This document shows, one piece after another, positions 30,585 to 41,815 of a stretch of DNA of 64,000 nt. Positions within the stretch are counted from its first letter, which is position 1, and the number at the start of each line of letters is the position of its first letter. The notes under the pieces were generated by a model. That model was not told the origin of the DNA and ran no database searches. It saw nothing but the letters and a program-made list of their open reading frames with translations. Made by a program: the position numbers and the translations under genes. Origin of the DNA: Atriophallophorus winterbourni (taxonomy: Eukaryota > Platyhelminthes > Trematoda > Plagiorchiida > Microphallidae); assembly GCA_013407085.1 (NCBI GenBank), contig JACCGJ010005807.1, positions 1 through 64,000 of the forward strand. Reading direction: 5' to 3'.

Positions 30585-31858
30585 CGAAGTGCCCGTGCTT
30601 CACTTTTGCGGATGACGTGAAGTTCATTGGTTCAACGAATGAAGATACTCTGTTGCACGACCTCGAGCGGGTCATTGACTGGTCCATACTTTGGAAACTC
30701 CCACTGAACCTCAATAAGTGCCAACTCTTGTCTGCTCTGGTCGACAAGATCACAGTCCAGGTGTCAGGTACTCCTAATAGCGTTGATGCCACACAGCGGG
30801 TTAAGGACTTGGGTGTTGTAGTTAGAGCTGACTTCAAATGGGAGGACCAATGCGCTGTTGCAGCGCAACGTGCACGCAATGTGCTTTTTCGGTTGAAGTC
30901 GATGCTTTCCAGCAGAAGTCCCGACGTGTTCCTGCCACTTTACAAGGCGTTAGTCAGGCCGCATTTGGAATATTGTGTCCAGGCGTGGTGTCCTCACTAC
31001 CAGAAGGATATCATTCGACTTGAAAGCGTCCAGCGACTAGCAACACGCATGATTGAGGGTCAGCGTGGAAAAAGTTATGCTGATCGCCTTTGGGCTCTGG
31101 GTCTTTTCTCTCTTAAGCGTCGTCGTTTGAGAGGTGATTTGATTGAAACCTTTAAGATCTTAAAGGGCCTAAGCGGCGTTAATCCAGATGACATCTTTAT
31201 CTTAAGTCCTAAGCTGGGCACTCGCGGACACGCACTCAAGCTCGCTAAGGAGCGATGTCGACTAGATTCTAGGAAAAACTTTTTCAGCTTCAGGGTGGTC
31301 AACTTCTGGAACAAGCTCCCTGAAGAACTTATCTCCTGCAGTTCCGTCTCAACTTTCAAGCAGGGTTTAGACCGTGACTGGGGTAAGTTATTCTCTGATT
31401 ACATCCCATGATTACCATGCTTAGGTTGTCCTCCATTTTGCTCGCTATTCACTGTAGCAATATTAGAGCATCTTCCTATTCTTGATTCTCCATCAGCTGA
31501 CCTCTCACCGTGCTGGTGAGGAGAAACTGCCTTTTCTTTTTTCCAGCATCGATTATTGCGCGTTGCTGTCCTACTACTATCCTACTACTACAGCGCCTGG
31601 CACCGCGATCATCAGAGATTGCAAACAGAGAAGAAAGAAAAATACCTTTTGGCAGTGCATCGATTATAGCGCGGTGCTCCTCCAACTACATTCTCCTAGT
31701 CCTACGACCATCAGAGGTTCCACACGGAGAAAAAGGATTGACCCTTTGGCAGTGGTGGGCGCTTCTCCGCAGCATTCCACCGAAAGAAATTCTGGACGCT
31801 CGATTGGCTTGTCAGCCACATACTGTCATGTGCAAACTGAACTGAACTGAACTGAAAA
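30585..31858 (+). mobile_element. CR1-like LINE, 5'-truncated
   Basis: The element starts at the RT active site and ends with ACTGAACTGAACTGA repeats (about 31838-31856). Its 5' truncation point coincides with the broken gag end of the Gypsy fragment, so it either inserted there or joined by deletion. The 3' untranslated region (31412-31835) is non-coding and matches CR1 ends at 7.9 and 21.8 kb. Its tail stops 36 bp before the BAF start codon. Confidence 0.85.
30590..31411 (+). CDS. CR1 reverse transcriptase, active site to C-terminus
   Basis: The open frame covers HFADDVKFIGSTNED (active site FADD), RVKDLGVVVRADFKW, LYKALVRPHLEYCVQAWCP, FSLKRRRLRGDLIETFKIL, SRKNFFSFRVVNFWNKLPEE and a stop at 31409-31411. 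It is intact from its truncated start, so this copy is fairly young. It cannot be functional without the fingers, palm and endonuclease. Confidence 0.88.
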   Translation, partial: CPCFTFADDVKFIGSTNEDTLLHDLERVIDWSILWKLPLNLNKCQLLSALVDKITVQVSGTPNSVDATQRVKDLGVVVRADFKWEDQCAVAAQRARNVLFRLKSMLSSRSPDVFLPLYKALVRPHLEYCVQAWCPHYQKDIIRLESVQRLATRMIEGQRGKSYADRLWALGLFSLKRRRLRGDLIETFKILKGLSGVNPDDIFILSPKLGTRGHALKLAKERCRLDSRKNFFSFRVVNFWNKLPEELISCSSVSTFKQGLDRDWGKLFSDYIP

Positions 31859-31891
31859 AGAAGACCTTGAAGACATTTATTAAATTCGAAC

Positions 31892-32164
31892 ATGTCAACT
31901 TCACAAAAGCTTCGCAATTTCGTAACCGAACCGATTGGAGATAAGTTAGTCACGGATTTACCGGGGATCGGTGCGAAACTTGGAGAAAGACTACAAGATC
32001 AAGGTTTCGAAAAGGCTTCTACAGTTTTGGGGCAATTCCTGTTACTTCGATGTGATGAGGCATTGTTCAAAGAATGGCTTAAAGGTGCTTGCGAAGCAAA
32101 TAGTAAACAAAGTGGTGACTGTTATACAGCCTTAAAAGAATGGTGTGATGCCTTCATATTTTGA
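31892..32164 (+). CDS. BANF1: Barrier-to-autointegration factor (BAF)
   Basis: The frame is 90 residues long, close to the 89 of animal BAF, and matches the family throughout: [15 protein letters not shown], then the helix-hairpin-helix DNA-binding segment [42 protein letters not shown] and the C-terminal [11 protein letters not shown] is a small dimer that bridges double-stranded DNA and binds LEM-domain proteins of the inner nuclear membrane, and acts in nuclear envelope reassembly. No intron is visible in the coding part. The start ATG follows AATTCGAAC. The downstream sequence has AATATAAATATA but no poly(A) tract, so a processed retrocopy is not indicated by a tail. This is the only complete single-exon host gene seen. 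Confidence 0.93.
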   Translation: MSTSQKLRNFVTEPIGDKLVTDLPGIGAKLGERLQDQGFEKASTVLGQFLLLRCDEALFKEWLKGACEANSKQSGDCYTALKEWCDAFIF

Positions 32165-32558
32165 TTCAATGTTCTTATCCTGTGTATTTTGCGAATATAA
32201 ATATATTTTTAAAGAGATACAAGTTTTCGTGTAGTTAAATTGCTTATCGTTTTATCACCCATCATGTTGAAAAGAAGCATTATGTCAAGAAGCAACATGC
32301 CGTTCAGAATATAAAAAATCACATTTAACCTAACGGTCCAGCTCGTTGCCACTGGACAAGATCATTAAACGATTACCGTTGGATTGATTTCTTGCTTCTA
32401 AACTACTCCAACATTCTGTCCTCACCGTGAATTAATTCCAACCAAGATTTTGCAATATGGATTTACTGGACGGGTTGTCGTGGTTTGGTTCTTTTCTAAT
32501 CAGTAGCAGATGGCGCGTCAATGTAAGCCAAAACATTGCTGAGTAGTTTCCTGCATCA
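32165..32558. other. BAF downstream region
   Basis: Holds the probable BAF 3' untranslated region (A/T-rich, AATATAAATATA at about 32194). No further gene is visible. Confidence 0.45.
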
Positions 32559-32652
32559 TGTATGTATGAAAGCACAAGCCTGATCCAGGCAAAGTGCCGC
32601 ACAGTCCAGGACTGCACGTGGGCTAAGATACTGTCAGGTTGCCCAAGCCTAG
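32559..32652 (-). mobile_element. SINE-like repeat, 3' part
   Basis: Tail-proximal 94 bp only (TATGAAAGCACAAGCCTGATCC to CCCAAGCCTAG); the head is missing. Confidence 0.75.
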
Positions 32653-32807
32653 CGTTCCACGTGGTACTCTCCATGGTCATTTGTTTCTTTGACTATATAA
32701 AATGAGCTCGTGCGTAAGTTACGATCGTCTTGCTTGCTATGCGTCTATTATCTAAAACTATAGAACACACGAGACTCTGTCCAGATGTATAAATTTGAAC
32801 ACTGATA

Positions 32808-32912
32808 GTATGCAAGAAATCACAAGCATATTCCAGGCAAAGTGAACCACAGTAAAAGACTGCTCGTGGGCTATGATACTGTCAGGTTGCGCATGCTTAA
32901 ACAGATATAGGA
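32808..32912 (-). mobile_element. SINE-like repeat, 3' part, divergent
   Basis: About 105 bp of the tail half with more substitutions than most copies (ATTCCAGGCAAAGTGAACC, TACTGTCAGGTTGC). Confidence 0.65.
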
Positions 32913-33046
32913 ACGAAAAATAGCAAACGAAGTGAACCTAATCTTACTGTCTCCACCTGGTGACGGCAAACAGCCAGAAACCGGTAGTGGTGTGTAAGGG
33001 ATGGGGATATGAGCACCACAATAATTTGAAGTGAGTGTACGTTCAG

Positions 33047-33128
33047 AACATGCATTCAAACAAGTTTCGAGAACGAGCATGGCAGTTTCATTGCGGCTTT
33101 CACTGTCATGCATCATAACAAGCTTTTC
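33047..33128 (-). mobile_element. RTE LINE 3' untranslated fragment (family 3)
   Basis: CATGCATTCAAACAAGTTTCG and GGCTTTCACTGTCATGCATC match 57229-57320. Confidence 0.6.
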
Positions 33129-33277
33129 GACCCCCCATCGCGATTGGTGTGCAACTCGATGTAGCTAGATGATGATGGCGTAAACACCAAATAAAGTCTG
33201 TGCAAACCGTCTCCCATGATGGAATCCACACCCTTGTAGTTAGTCACATCTCTAGTCCCAAACGCCTTGTTTCCTTG

Positions 33278-33392
33278 TTTCTATTCCGCCTCATATCTGT
33301 CTAGGCCTGGGCAACCTGACAGTATCTTAGCCCACGTGCAGTCTCTGACTGTGCGGCACTTTGCCTGGATCAGGCTTGTGCTTTCATACATA
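33278..33392 (+). mobile_element. SINE-like repeat, 3' part
   Basis: Tail half from CTCATATCTGTCTAGGCC to TTTCATACATA. The head is absent. Confidence 0.78.
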
Positions 33393-34233
33393 AATTCAGA
33401 GCATTCAAAAAATGGTCATTTTCGTTGTTAAATACATTTTATTCTATTTAACCCACAGCTTATATATAAGATCCAAAACAGTAGTTATCGATCTTGACAA
33501 CATAGGAATGCTGTGGTCACTAAGACTTGACTTACATCTGGACAGAATAGGTCGTAAATATGCATTCGATTCTTGTCCTAGTGGCAATAAAATGATAATT
33601 TCCTGGCCACCAAAATTTTGATTATGGAATGCTTAGGGTGAATTATTTTGCATACACTCACATGTAGATTACTTTATTCACAGTATTTCGGATAAAATAC
33701 TTTAGAAAATATTCTAATTGACCCTTCGATTTTAAATAAACGAAGAATATACCAGAATACATTTTTGCAAGCTTGAATTTTCGGGACTTGACTAGATCTT
33801 GTGCATTCAGGTGCGCATCGTCACGTTGTACAACTGACTTTAGACAATAATCTGCTTGGCATATATGTGAAGTAATTTAAATTCTGGAAACTTACTTGCG
33901 GTTATCCGCGAAATCCTTGCCTGTACTGCAATGTAGTGAAAAATGTTTGTGACCGATCGGTTATTCATAATCATGAAAAAGAAAGTTTGTAATGAATCGG
34001 TGAGAGCAGTTTATTGGTAACGCTTCTCTTCTTGCACAAGCTTTGTCAGAACTGCACTGTTACGTGATCCACTTAAGGCCATCCTTTCGTGCTCTTGTCC
34101 AGTGATTTCGAAGGTTCAATAAATTTCAACGCAAGATTTTGGCTTGGTAACGCGTTGATGCTACTTGTCGTGGTTCGTAGTGCAAATATCGTGGTATTCC
34201 TTGGCATTCGATTCAATCAATCGCGAAAATTTA

Positions 34234-34238
<5 letters not shown>
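33393..34238. other. No recognisable gene
   Basis: AT-rich DNA. A degenerate hammerhead-like motif on the minus strand (about 34015-34050, CTGACAAAGCTTG ... GAGAAGCG) resembles that of the 22-23 kb inverted repeat. No coding frame is supported. Confidence 0.4.

Positions 34239-34275
<37 letters not shown>
34239..34275. repeat. TA dinucleotide microsatellite (RTE tail)
   Basis: About 18 TA units. The position at the very 3' end of the RTE element marks it as the element's terminal repeat, probably expanded since insertion. Confidence 0.85.
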
Positions 34276-34278
<3 letters not shown>

Positions 34279-34619
34279 CACAATCTGATACAGATATGGT
34301 GCCGTTCAACATAAACAATGAGATGTACAAAGCGAGAAAGGGGTTCAAATTGGGTAGAAACAGTGAGAAAATAAACAGTGAGAGGGGAACAGTGGGTAAT
34401 TTTTTGTCCATTTACGCCCATCATTTTTTTGAATTTTTTTGAATTTTTTTAAATGAAGTTTTTGAACAACAGAAAATGTCAGGGAGTAATAGAGATGATG
34501 CACTCTTTCCATTGATGTCGGTTCATTGCTATCGTTGCCAATGTGTCGAGCCATACACTCTCCCCTTCTCTTGCACCCCATCCAGGCAAGCGCGCTCGTC
34601 CAACCCTAGCTAGACCAGA

Positions 34620-35085
34620 AGTGAGCCTTTTCAAGCCACTCTTTCATGTTAGTGGCTGACCGCCAGCCACTTTTTTCCAGTCTGTACCAGCTGACGCATA
34701 AAGCGCTCGGCGTGGTAACCGTTCGGGTTTCATGCGCAGGACGTGCCCCAACCAGCGGAGGCGACGTCGGTTAATGGCTGTCTGAACGCTAGTGCCGTTG
34801 CTTCCTAAGACGCGGCGCCTGACCTCAGAATTGCAAACGTGGTGTTGCCACCGTACGTGAGCAATCCTATGCAAACAACGTTGATCGAAAACCTCAAGCC
34901 TCCTAACATCTTCTGCGCGAACTATCCAACATTCACTCCCGTATAGCAATACTGTCCTTACCGAGGTGGAATATATCCGCCCTTTAATTCCCAAGCTTAA
35001 ATCACGTCTCTTCCAGAGGCACTTAAGTTTAGCGAATGCCAGTCTGGCCTTAGCAATTCTGAACGTGATTTCCTTCTCTATCCGA
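34620..35085 (-). pseudogene. RTE ORF C-terminus, separated by a frameshift
   Basis: After KYLGSLGVG the reading frame shifts. The continuation gives IEKEITFRIAKARLAF, then GIKGRIYSTSVRTVLLYGSE, WQHHVCNSEVRRRVLG and RRLRWLGHVLRM, the conserved end of RTE reverse transcriptases. The C-x2-type HHVC block and the LRWLGHVLRM helix are intact. Confidence 0.85.
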
Positions 35086-37729
35086 CCCCCAGACTTCCTA
35101 GGTATTTGAACTGCTCAACATGATCGGGAATCAGATCATTTATGGCAAAATTTGGCAGTTCACCAGACCAGTCATGAAGGAGCACTTTACTCTTGTTTGG
35201 AGAGAAGAACAGCCTGTACTTAGATGCCTCCATTACCATCATATCCAAAGCTTGTTGGATAAATGTTGGGTCTTCGCCCAATAAAGCAATATCATCAGCA
35301 TAGTCCAGGTCCATAATCCGCTCACCTGGAAGGAGCTCAACGCCACCCGTGGAGAAACTACTGAGAGCACTCCGGAGGACGTCCTCGATGGCGAAATTGA
35401 ACAAGAACGGGGAGATTGGACAGCCTTGTCTTACACCCGTTGTGGTGCTGAATGGCATTGAAAGGCTATCGTACGCCCTTACCCTCCCTATCGAGTGTGC
35501 GTATAGGTCCTTTAGGATAGCGACGTACTTCGATGGGATTCCATTGCGAAGTAAGCAGTTCCATAGGGCGGATCTGTCAACCGAGTCAAAGGCGGCTCTG
35601 ATATCCAGAAACACCACAATGGTAGGTCGCTGATACAGGTGACGATGTTCTAGCAACTGTCGCAGAACGAAGATCTGTTCTACACATCCGCGCCCTGGTC
35701 GGAAGCCAGCTTGCTCTTCGCGAGAAGTGCCGTCACGAATCGGGGTAAGTCTGCGAAGGAGGATGGCGACCAATATCTTAGCTACCACTGGGATAAGCGA
35801 AATTCCGCGATAGTTGCAGCATTCGTTCCGCGCTCCTTTTTTGTGGACTGGTATTACTAGCGATTCACCCCAGGAGGCAGGTACCCTCTCATCCACCCAA
35901 ACCTTTGAGAACAGCTCGCGCAGTTCTGCTACGACTGCCTCGCCTCCTTCCTTGAAGAATACCGGGTAGAGCTCGTCGGGGCCCGGCGCCTTGTGTCGCT
36001 TTAGTAGTTGGATCTCTCTTCGTATTTCTTCGACACTGGGCGGGGCTAGCGAGACGGACCACTGCAAAGTGGATTGAGGGATGTCGGCGGTGTCTGAGGG
36101 ACGGTGCTGATTAAACTGCTGAGAGAAATATTCTCTCCATCTTTCTAAACGTCTGTGAAGGCTCGTTGTGCGCGAGCCGTCATCCTCGAGGATGGTTTCA
36201 CTCAGACCTTGCGGCTTAGGGCCACAGACACGAATCAATTGGTAAAGTCTACTCATTTTGCTCATGGCTGACGCTCTTTCCATCTCCGAGGCGCGTTCTT
36301 TCCACCAAGACTCACGGTCACGTCTCAAACTATCTTTGATTAAGAGTCTAAGACACTTCCGATCGTCCTCATACTCTAAACCACTCGGTATGGCACGGCG
36401 CTGTTCGAGTAGCATGAAGGACTCAGCAGAGACCCAGCGGTGTGACGGTTGACGAGTGACTTTGCAGCATTTCGTAGCAGAGTCATAGAGTGCTTGCTTA
36501 AAGTAGTGCCAATGACGATCCAGCTCGACCGGCCGATCTTTGGAAAGGGAAACCGATAGGGTATCCCTAAATCTGGCTTTTGTCTCAGGCAGCGATAAAG
36601 CGTTTGTGTCTAGTTTGGGACGCTTTTGTTTGGGTTTGCCTCCGAATTGAAGGTTGATTGTTGCGCAAACTAAAGCGTGGTCAGAATCTACACTGGTGCT
36701 CCAGTATGATCTGCAGTTTTTGACACTACCTCGCCACCTGTAGCTTATCGCGATGTGGTCAAGCTGCGCCCAAGTACGTTGTGATGGGGATCGCCAGGTA
36801 GCTAGTTGGCGCTTGGAATGTCTGAAATTTGCGGAGACGAGAAAGAGGCGGTGGTCGTCACAGAAGGACAACAATCTCTCTCCATTGTCTGTACGGTCAT
36901 CTGACATTCCATACTTCCCTCCAATGAAGCGCTCGGAGTGCGCTATACATCCAACTCGGGCATTGAGATCGCCGGCAAGCACTACTATATCGCCTCTGCG
37001 TGCTTTCGTTAAGAGAGAACGAAGTTCTTCGTAGAATTCGTCCTTCACCTCATCTGCCCCACAGTTCGTGGGTGCGTAAGCCGAGATCACGAATAAGTTA
37101 CGTCTCTCGTCGCTATGCTTGTTTACTCTGCTGTAACCCTGAAATCTCGCTGCGCACAGTCTGCTATTAACGGGTATCCAATCTATGAGGGAGGTTTCCG
37201 CTTTCTGGCTTAGAATAATCCCAACACCTGCTAGGCCGGCTGAGGAAGCAACGGGATCACTGGACACACGTAAGTAGAACCTGCTCCCACGAGGCATAGG
37301 AGAACTCAGTTGCAATACCGAATCCGTGTCGCGAAGACGGGTTTCCGATAGGCAACATATGTCGATACCTAGTGTCTCTAGTGAGCGGGCTAGTCCAAGC
37401 TGTTGTTCTGGTTGTTGCAGGGTGCGGACATTGAACGATGCAAGCCTAATAGGGGCGCGCGGTCGGAGGAGAGCGTTGGGTATCGACACCTGTCTAAGGA
37501 CAGTTGGCTGCGACGGAATGCGTCCAGCATTGATGGTCCGAAGTGCATCAGGGAGAGAGGGTGAGTGGATGATGTGTGTTTGCGAAGTGGGTTCTGGAGA
37601 ATAGCTTTCGAAGGTAGTATTCGTAGTGATAGCATGCGGCGTTGTCATCATCGTCATCGTTGAACGTAGGCATGATACTACCCGGTTGCCTACACCGAAG
37701 TAGGGGAGATTTCGTTTAGGGGGTCCCAC
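35078..37729 (-). CDS. RTE LINE endonuclease and reverse transcriptase (ORF2-type)
   Basis: The 883-residue frame starts MGPPKRNLPYFG. Residues about 95-340 are the apurinic-type endonuclease: LASFNVRTLQQ, ICCLSETRLRD (Glu), VVLAGDLNARVG and VDSDHALVCA (Asp-His). A linker of about 200 residues follows. RT from about residue 560: HKKGARNECCNYRGISLI, EEQAGFRPGRGC, VVFLDIRAAFDSVDR (Asp), GVRQGCPISPFLFNF and the active site LDYADDIALLGED. All catalytic residues are present. The frame ends early at a frameshift near 35085. The protein would nick DNA and copy its own RNA at the nick. Confidence 0.92.
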   Translation of the reverse strand: MGPPKRNLPYFGVGNRVVSCLRSTMTMMTTPHAITTNTTFESYSPEPTSQTHIIHSPSLPDALRTINAGRIPSQPTVLRQVSIPNALLRPRAPIRLASFNVRTLQQPEQQLGLARSLETLGIDICCLSETRLRDTDSVLQLSSPMPRGSRFYLRVSSDPVASSAGLAGVGIILSQKAETSLIDWIPVNSRLCAARFQGYSRVNKHSDERRNLFVISAYAPTNCGADEVKDEFYEELRSLLTKARRGDIVVLAGDLNARVGCIAHSERFIGGKYGMSDDRTDNGERLLSFCDDHRLFLVSANFRHSKRQLATWRSPSQRTWAQLDHIAISYRWRGSVKNCRSYWSTSVDSDHALVCATINLQFGGKPKQKRPKLDTNALSLPETKARFRDTLSVSLSKDRPVELDRHWHYFKQALYDSATKCCKVTRQPSHRWVSAESFMLLEQRRAIPSGLEYEDDRKCLRLLIKDSLRRDRESWWKERASEMERASAMSKMSRLYQLIRVCGPKPQGLSETILEDDGSRTTSLHRRLERWREYFSQQFNQHRPSDTADIPQSTLQWSVSLAPPSVEEIRREIQLLKRHKAPGPDELYPVFFKEGGEAVVAELRELFSKVWVDERVPASWGESLVIPVHKKGARNECCNYRGISLIPVVAKILVAILLRRLTPIRDGTSREEQAGFRPGRGCVEQIFVLRQLLEHRHLYQRPTIVVFLDIRAAFDSVDRSALWNCLLRNGIPSKYVAILKDLYAHSIGRVRAYDSLSMPFSTTTGVRQGCPISPFLFNFAIEDVLRSALSSFSTGGVELLPGERIMDLDYADDIALLGEDPTFIQQALDMMVMEASKYRLFFSPNKSKVLLHDWSGELPNFAINDLIPDHVEQFKYLGSLGVG

Positions 37730-38128
37730 CCCGAGCCTTTAGCGCGATGGCTTTACCCACAAGGCAGTGGAGCGAGAGAGGTTCGCACCTATCGGTGGCC
37801 GGTGACCGACGAAGCGGTTCATACGCCCTTTTCTGGGAATTTCCAGTTCGGAGCCCGATAACCCCGTTGATAGGTTGGTGACTGCAGTTTTTGCCTGTGC
37901 ACCATACAATGTCCTTGGATAGGACAAGGGGCAGTGACTTTTGAAGCGGCGAGTCACATCCGCCGCGTCGTGGTGTCATCATTGGATTTTTGTGGCTTTT
38001 TATAGGGAGAACGCTTGCCAGGCGAAAACCCACCACACCCTCAGACACCAGCGCCGAACCTTTCGCTGAGCTCGGGGAACCGAGCCCACCCAGCTGGCAC
38101 CAACGTGGAGGTATTTCGGCAAGCCAAC
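37730..38128 (-). repeat. RTE 5' leader (family 1)
   Basis: GC-rich leader shared with 4240-4625. It contains an open stretch that is readable in both copies, but the frames are not conserved enough to argue for a protein. It ends in the CTACTTCGGTGTAGGC region that precedes the ORF. Confidence 0.78.
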
Positions 38129-38542
38129 CGTGATTGACTTAACTTCACCAACTTAATGGAAATTAAGGACTAAAATTAGGATGCGTCCTATACATAGGTA
38201 CACAGTTTTTCCATCGTTTTTAGGGTCAAATATCCACTGCGTCCTATCCATGGTATCGTCCTATACGCGGGTATTTACGGTATGTTTCAAGATGGCGATG
38301 AGTCGGTTTTTTTATTGAGGCTTGAAGCTCAGATAGTTTGTATAGTGTGCAATAGACGAAAACGTTCTGAGAATGAAAAAGACAAAGGCCCGTTCGAAAG
38401 GCTTTAATCTTCTAGAACTGGAGTGCAGTAGCTGTAATAAAAAGGGGAGGCATGATATATGTATACGAAGAAAAGATGTGTTAATGAATCACCACATTCT
38501 TCCCGGCAGCAAAATGAAATCGTAGCCGAATTCAAGTGAACA

Positions 38543-40700
38543 CTATGTCTCCCGATTTCGAATGGAATACGGATGAAGTCGTTGCTGACTCTTTTTCAAA
38601 ATTTCATATGTTGAACTAGTGTTCACGTTCGATTCATCAAAAATAGTTGAATGGTCATACTCAACCGTATCGTCATTCTGAGAAACGGAGTCAAACTGGG
38701 TTTCAATTGCTTGTTCATCACCACAAGGCGCCAAATGTCGCAGGGAGACAGTTTGTTCTTTGCCACCACGGAGGCGCACATACGCATATTGTGGATTACA
38801 TTCTAGCATTTCTGCTTCATCAACTGCAGGACTGTACTTTGAGGAACGAGCAAACTTTTTCAAAAGAACGGTATTTCCCGATGAAAGTCAACTGGGAATG
38901 GACGTTCCTGTTGCCGCTCTTCGATTGAAACTCGTAAAGCGCTCATGAGGACTGAATATAAAGCCTCGATAAATACAAATTCTCAACTGACGATCGATAA
39001 ATGCTTGGATTTCAGGGTCAAATTAATGGCTTTCCAGTGTGTGGGGTGGAGACGTTCCACTTAGTCATTTCCTTGGGGATTATACGGAGTTGTTCTGCTA
39101 GTTGCCACACCGCGATTGTGTAAGAAAAATTTGATTTCGTGGATATAAAGGCAGAACAACCATCCGAGTGTACATAAGCGGGAAATCCGAATAAAGAAAA
39201 TAGTTGGTAGACAGTTCACTACAGTAGCAGATGAGGTATCAGGACATGGAGAAGCAAATAGAAATCGCGAATACTTGTCTATTATTGTCAGAATGTATTT
39301 CGAGTTTTTGAAGGGATAGGTCCTTTGGGGTCTATATTCAATCTCTCAAATGGTTGTGTAGCCTTGATAAGAATAGCAGCATCTGGTTTATGGATTTTCG
39401 GTTCAACTTCCGCACACACGATACATCCAGAGGTCATTTGTTTCACGTCCTGAGTTGAAAACGGCACGTTTTTTAATCGGGCGTAGTGTAACACCCAGGT
39501 GGCATAAAAAATCATAGTGATTTTAAATTTAAGGACCGTGTTGACAATGTGTCACCAGCCTGGTTGTCCCTACCAGGCCGATACACAACATCGTAACGTA
39601 GCGTAAAATCTTACCATTTTTAACCTTGCTTTTATGCTTTTCGTCAAACAAATCGTTGATACATTATGAGTTTAAAGTGTACCCCAGTGAGGTAATATTT
39701 CCATTTGCAAAAGATTCAGCGATAGCGTAAGCTTCTTTTTCAACTGATGAGCGATTTCTCTCCGAAGCCGATAATGTCCTAGAAAAGAAGGCAACAAGTC
39801 TCCCTTCTTGCTACAGCGACGTCAGAAGCATCGTGCGCCACTACCAAAGGTGTTTTTGGGTCGATTAATACAACAGCAGCATTTTTAAGTTCTGCTTTGA
39901 TAGCGTTGAATGCGGGAAAGTGGAATTATGTACCAATTGCGAGATTTCGTCGGAAAACCGTGAAATCCAGTGGGAGTAGTAAACAAACATGCTCATCATT
40001 CTCTGGTGTGATTTATTGTCACGAGGGATGGAAGGTCTCGTAAAGCGTGAAAACGTTCCAGGTTCGGTTGGATAATTCCTTTCGAAACTTGATAGCCCAA
40101 AGTGTGATTGTAGAAGCAGCCAAGATGGATTTATCGTCATTAAATGTAAGCGATTTGAAAAAAATTGAGAGTAGTCTTCATCATGTTGTCTCTTGTCACG
40201 ACCACAAATAGCGACATTAACAACGTAGGCAAAATCATCAGTCAAATGTGCATTGTTAATGATACTGAATGATGCTTAATGATACTGATATTTTGCGCTG
40301 AAAGCAAGCAACCCCATTAGTTACCCCGAACGGAATACGAAGAAACTGGTAGAGATTGCCATCATCACGGATCGGTACTTGATGGTATGCACTTTTTAAA
40401 TCAAGCGTCGTCAATACCTTGTACTGAGCAATCTTTTCAATCATTTCGTTGATTCGTGGCAACGGGTATGCGTCGAGTTGCGTAAAGCGATTTATAGTAT
40501 GGATGTAATCCACCACCATCCTGCGTTTGTGATGTTCGTTAGAGTTTATTAAAACCTGTGCTCTTCATGGTGATCTGGAAGTTTCGATAATATCATCACC
40601 AAGGAGCCTTTCGATTTCGTTTTTGATAAATCTCTGATCCGCAGTTGTCAAACTTTTGGATTTTGTTGCGATCGGGTGAAAGTGAACCAAACAATGCTGG
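38543..40700 (-). pseudogene. Gypsy pol remnant (third copy)
   Basis: From 40519 downward: VVDYIHTINRFTQLDAYPLPRI, LDLKSAYHQVPI, LRIPFGVTNGVACFQR (40519-40256), then AYVVNVAICGRDKRQH (40245-39865; active-site region mutated), RNase H traces (39860-39660), integrase zinc and core start (39515-39288: CIVCAEVEPK, FERLNIDPKGPIP) and the pol C-terminus (38863-38543: EMLECNPQYAYVRLRGG). Many frame breaks. No LTRs were found. It belongs to the same family as the copy at 409-3273. Confidence 0.82.
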
Positions 40701-41815
40701 CAGTTCGACACGGGCAGAATTTAACGCAAATAAGGAAAGTCCGAATCGGACTGTTTAGTCATGCGAAAAGCTGTGGAACATGAAAAAATCATGCGATTGT
40801 GATTATACCCATGGCCGTCATCGAAGTAGACCAACATCAACAATTGTGTGTGCCTGTTCGTATACGGGAAATCGAACTACCTAAAAACTATCTAAATTTA
40901 CTGGAACTTCGAATTTTACGGGTCGCGTTATCTATCGTGTTAGTCAGATTTCGGTAGACGACCACATAATGATATTCACCTTCGATTTTAACGGAAATCC
41001 AAATACTTGCTGCAACGTACCTAGTTATTTTCATTTAACCACGCCAATAGGATGTAAAAAAGACAACATTATTAGGAAGTAAAAATATTAGTCGTACCAT
41101 GAAACAACAGCTATAAACCAATTTACAGAAGAAAAATGGACAAGTGTGTGATGAAATCGGTTAAAAGTTAGGGGGTTAGGACAAGCGCTTTCGTTGGGAA
41201 ATTTTCCAGGGCCGATAGGATTATGCTGAACGACTGCGACGATCACTGTTGGTCTCAGAAACGTCGGGATCCGATGTGATGTTGCTTGCGCAGAGAGCCA
41301 GTGGTCCGGGAGAGGCTGTATAAATGGATTCACGCGTACACCAACAATGTTTAGCTTTCGGCAACATAATGTTATCATCATCAGGGGCAGCATAACACCG
41401 GTAGCATGTACCCAATGCTTAACTGCCATAAAACCATGAAAAAAATAAAATCCTAAAAGATGGGGAAGATAGACATCGAAAACCAACCTAACCCTTCAGT
41501 AGATCACGGTTTGTAATTGATTTAGACTGTTGGCTGCAAGGAAGTCGGCACACGAGTGTTTATGCTTATTGTCGAAAGCAACGTGGCAATCAGTGTCGTC
41601 TCTCTACGCACATTAGGCCATTCGATAAGTGCTCGTCGTTTTATCGACTGATTTCGCCTTGCAAGAACTGGCCAATCTATTCTCACATTATCAGTATGTA
41701 TATGGAATTGATAATTAGTTTGGAGATCGATAACTAAAATGAGAAATTACAAAACTCCAAAAAATTTCCGGAATTATTAAACCATTGGTCAACTGAGATC
41801 CTGTAAAACAAAATA
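40701..41815. other. Mostly unassigned; one RTE tail fragment
   Basis: A family-3 RTE 3' end lies at about 41385-41470 (minus; CCCAATGCTTAACTGCCAT, AAAATCCTAAAAGATGGGG, ATC-type tail). The remainder shows no supported gene. Confidence 0.5.

Larger units (their letters stand above)
34239..38128 (-). mobile_element. RTE-type LINE, nearly full length (family 1)
   Basis: It reads on the minus strand: leader (38128-37730), one large ORF for endonuclease and RT (37729-35078), its frameshifted C-terminus (35085-34620), a short 3' untranslated region (TCTCATTGTTTATGTTGAAC block, 34320-34290) and an AT-dinucleotide tail (34239-34275). Relative to the copy at 4183 its 5' end lacks about 55 bp. One frameshift is the only obvious lesion, so this is among the youngest elements here. 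No clear target duplication was found. Confidence 0.88.

Noticed and set aside
28914..31858. Reading the Gypsy fragment and adjoining CR1 as one composite transposon.
   Set aside because: They are on opposite strands, and the CR1 is a normal 5'-truncated copy with its own tail.
34239..34275. TA repeat as a possible replication or regulatory element.
   Set aside because: It sits exactly at the 3' end of an RTE LINE and is explained as its tail.
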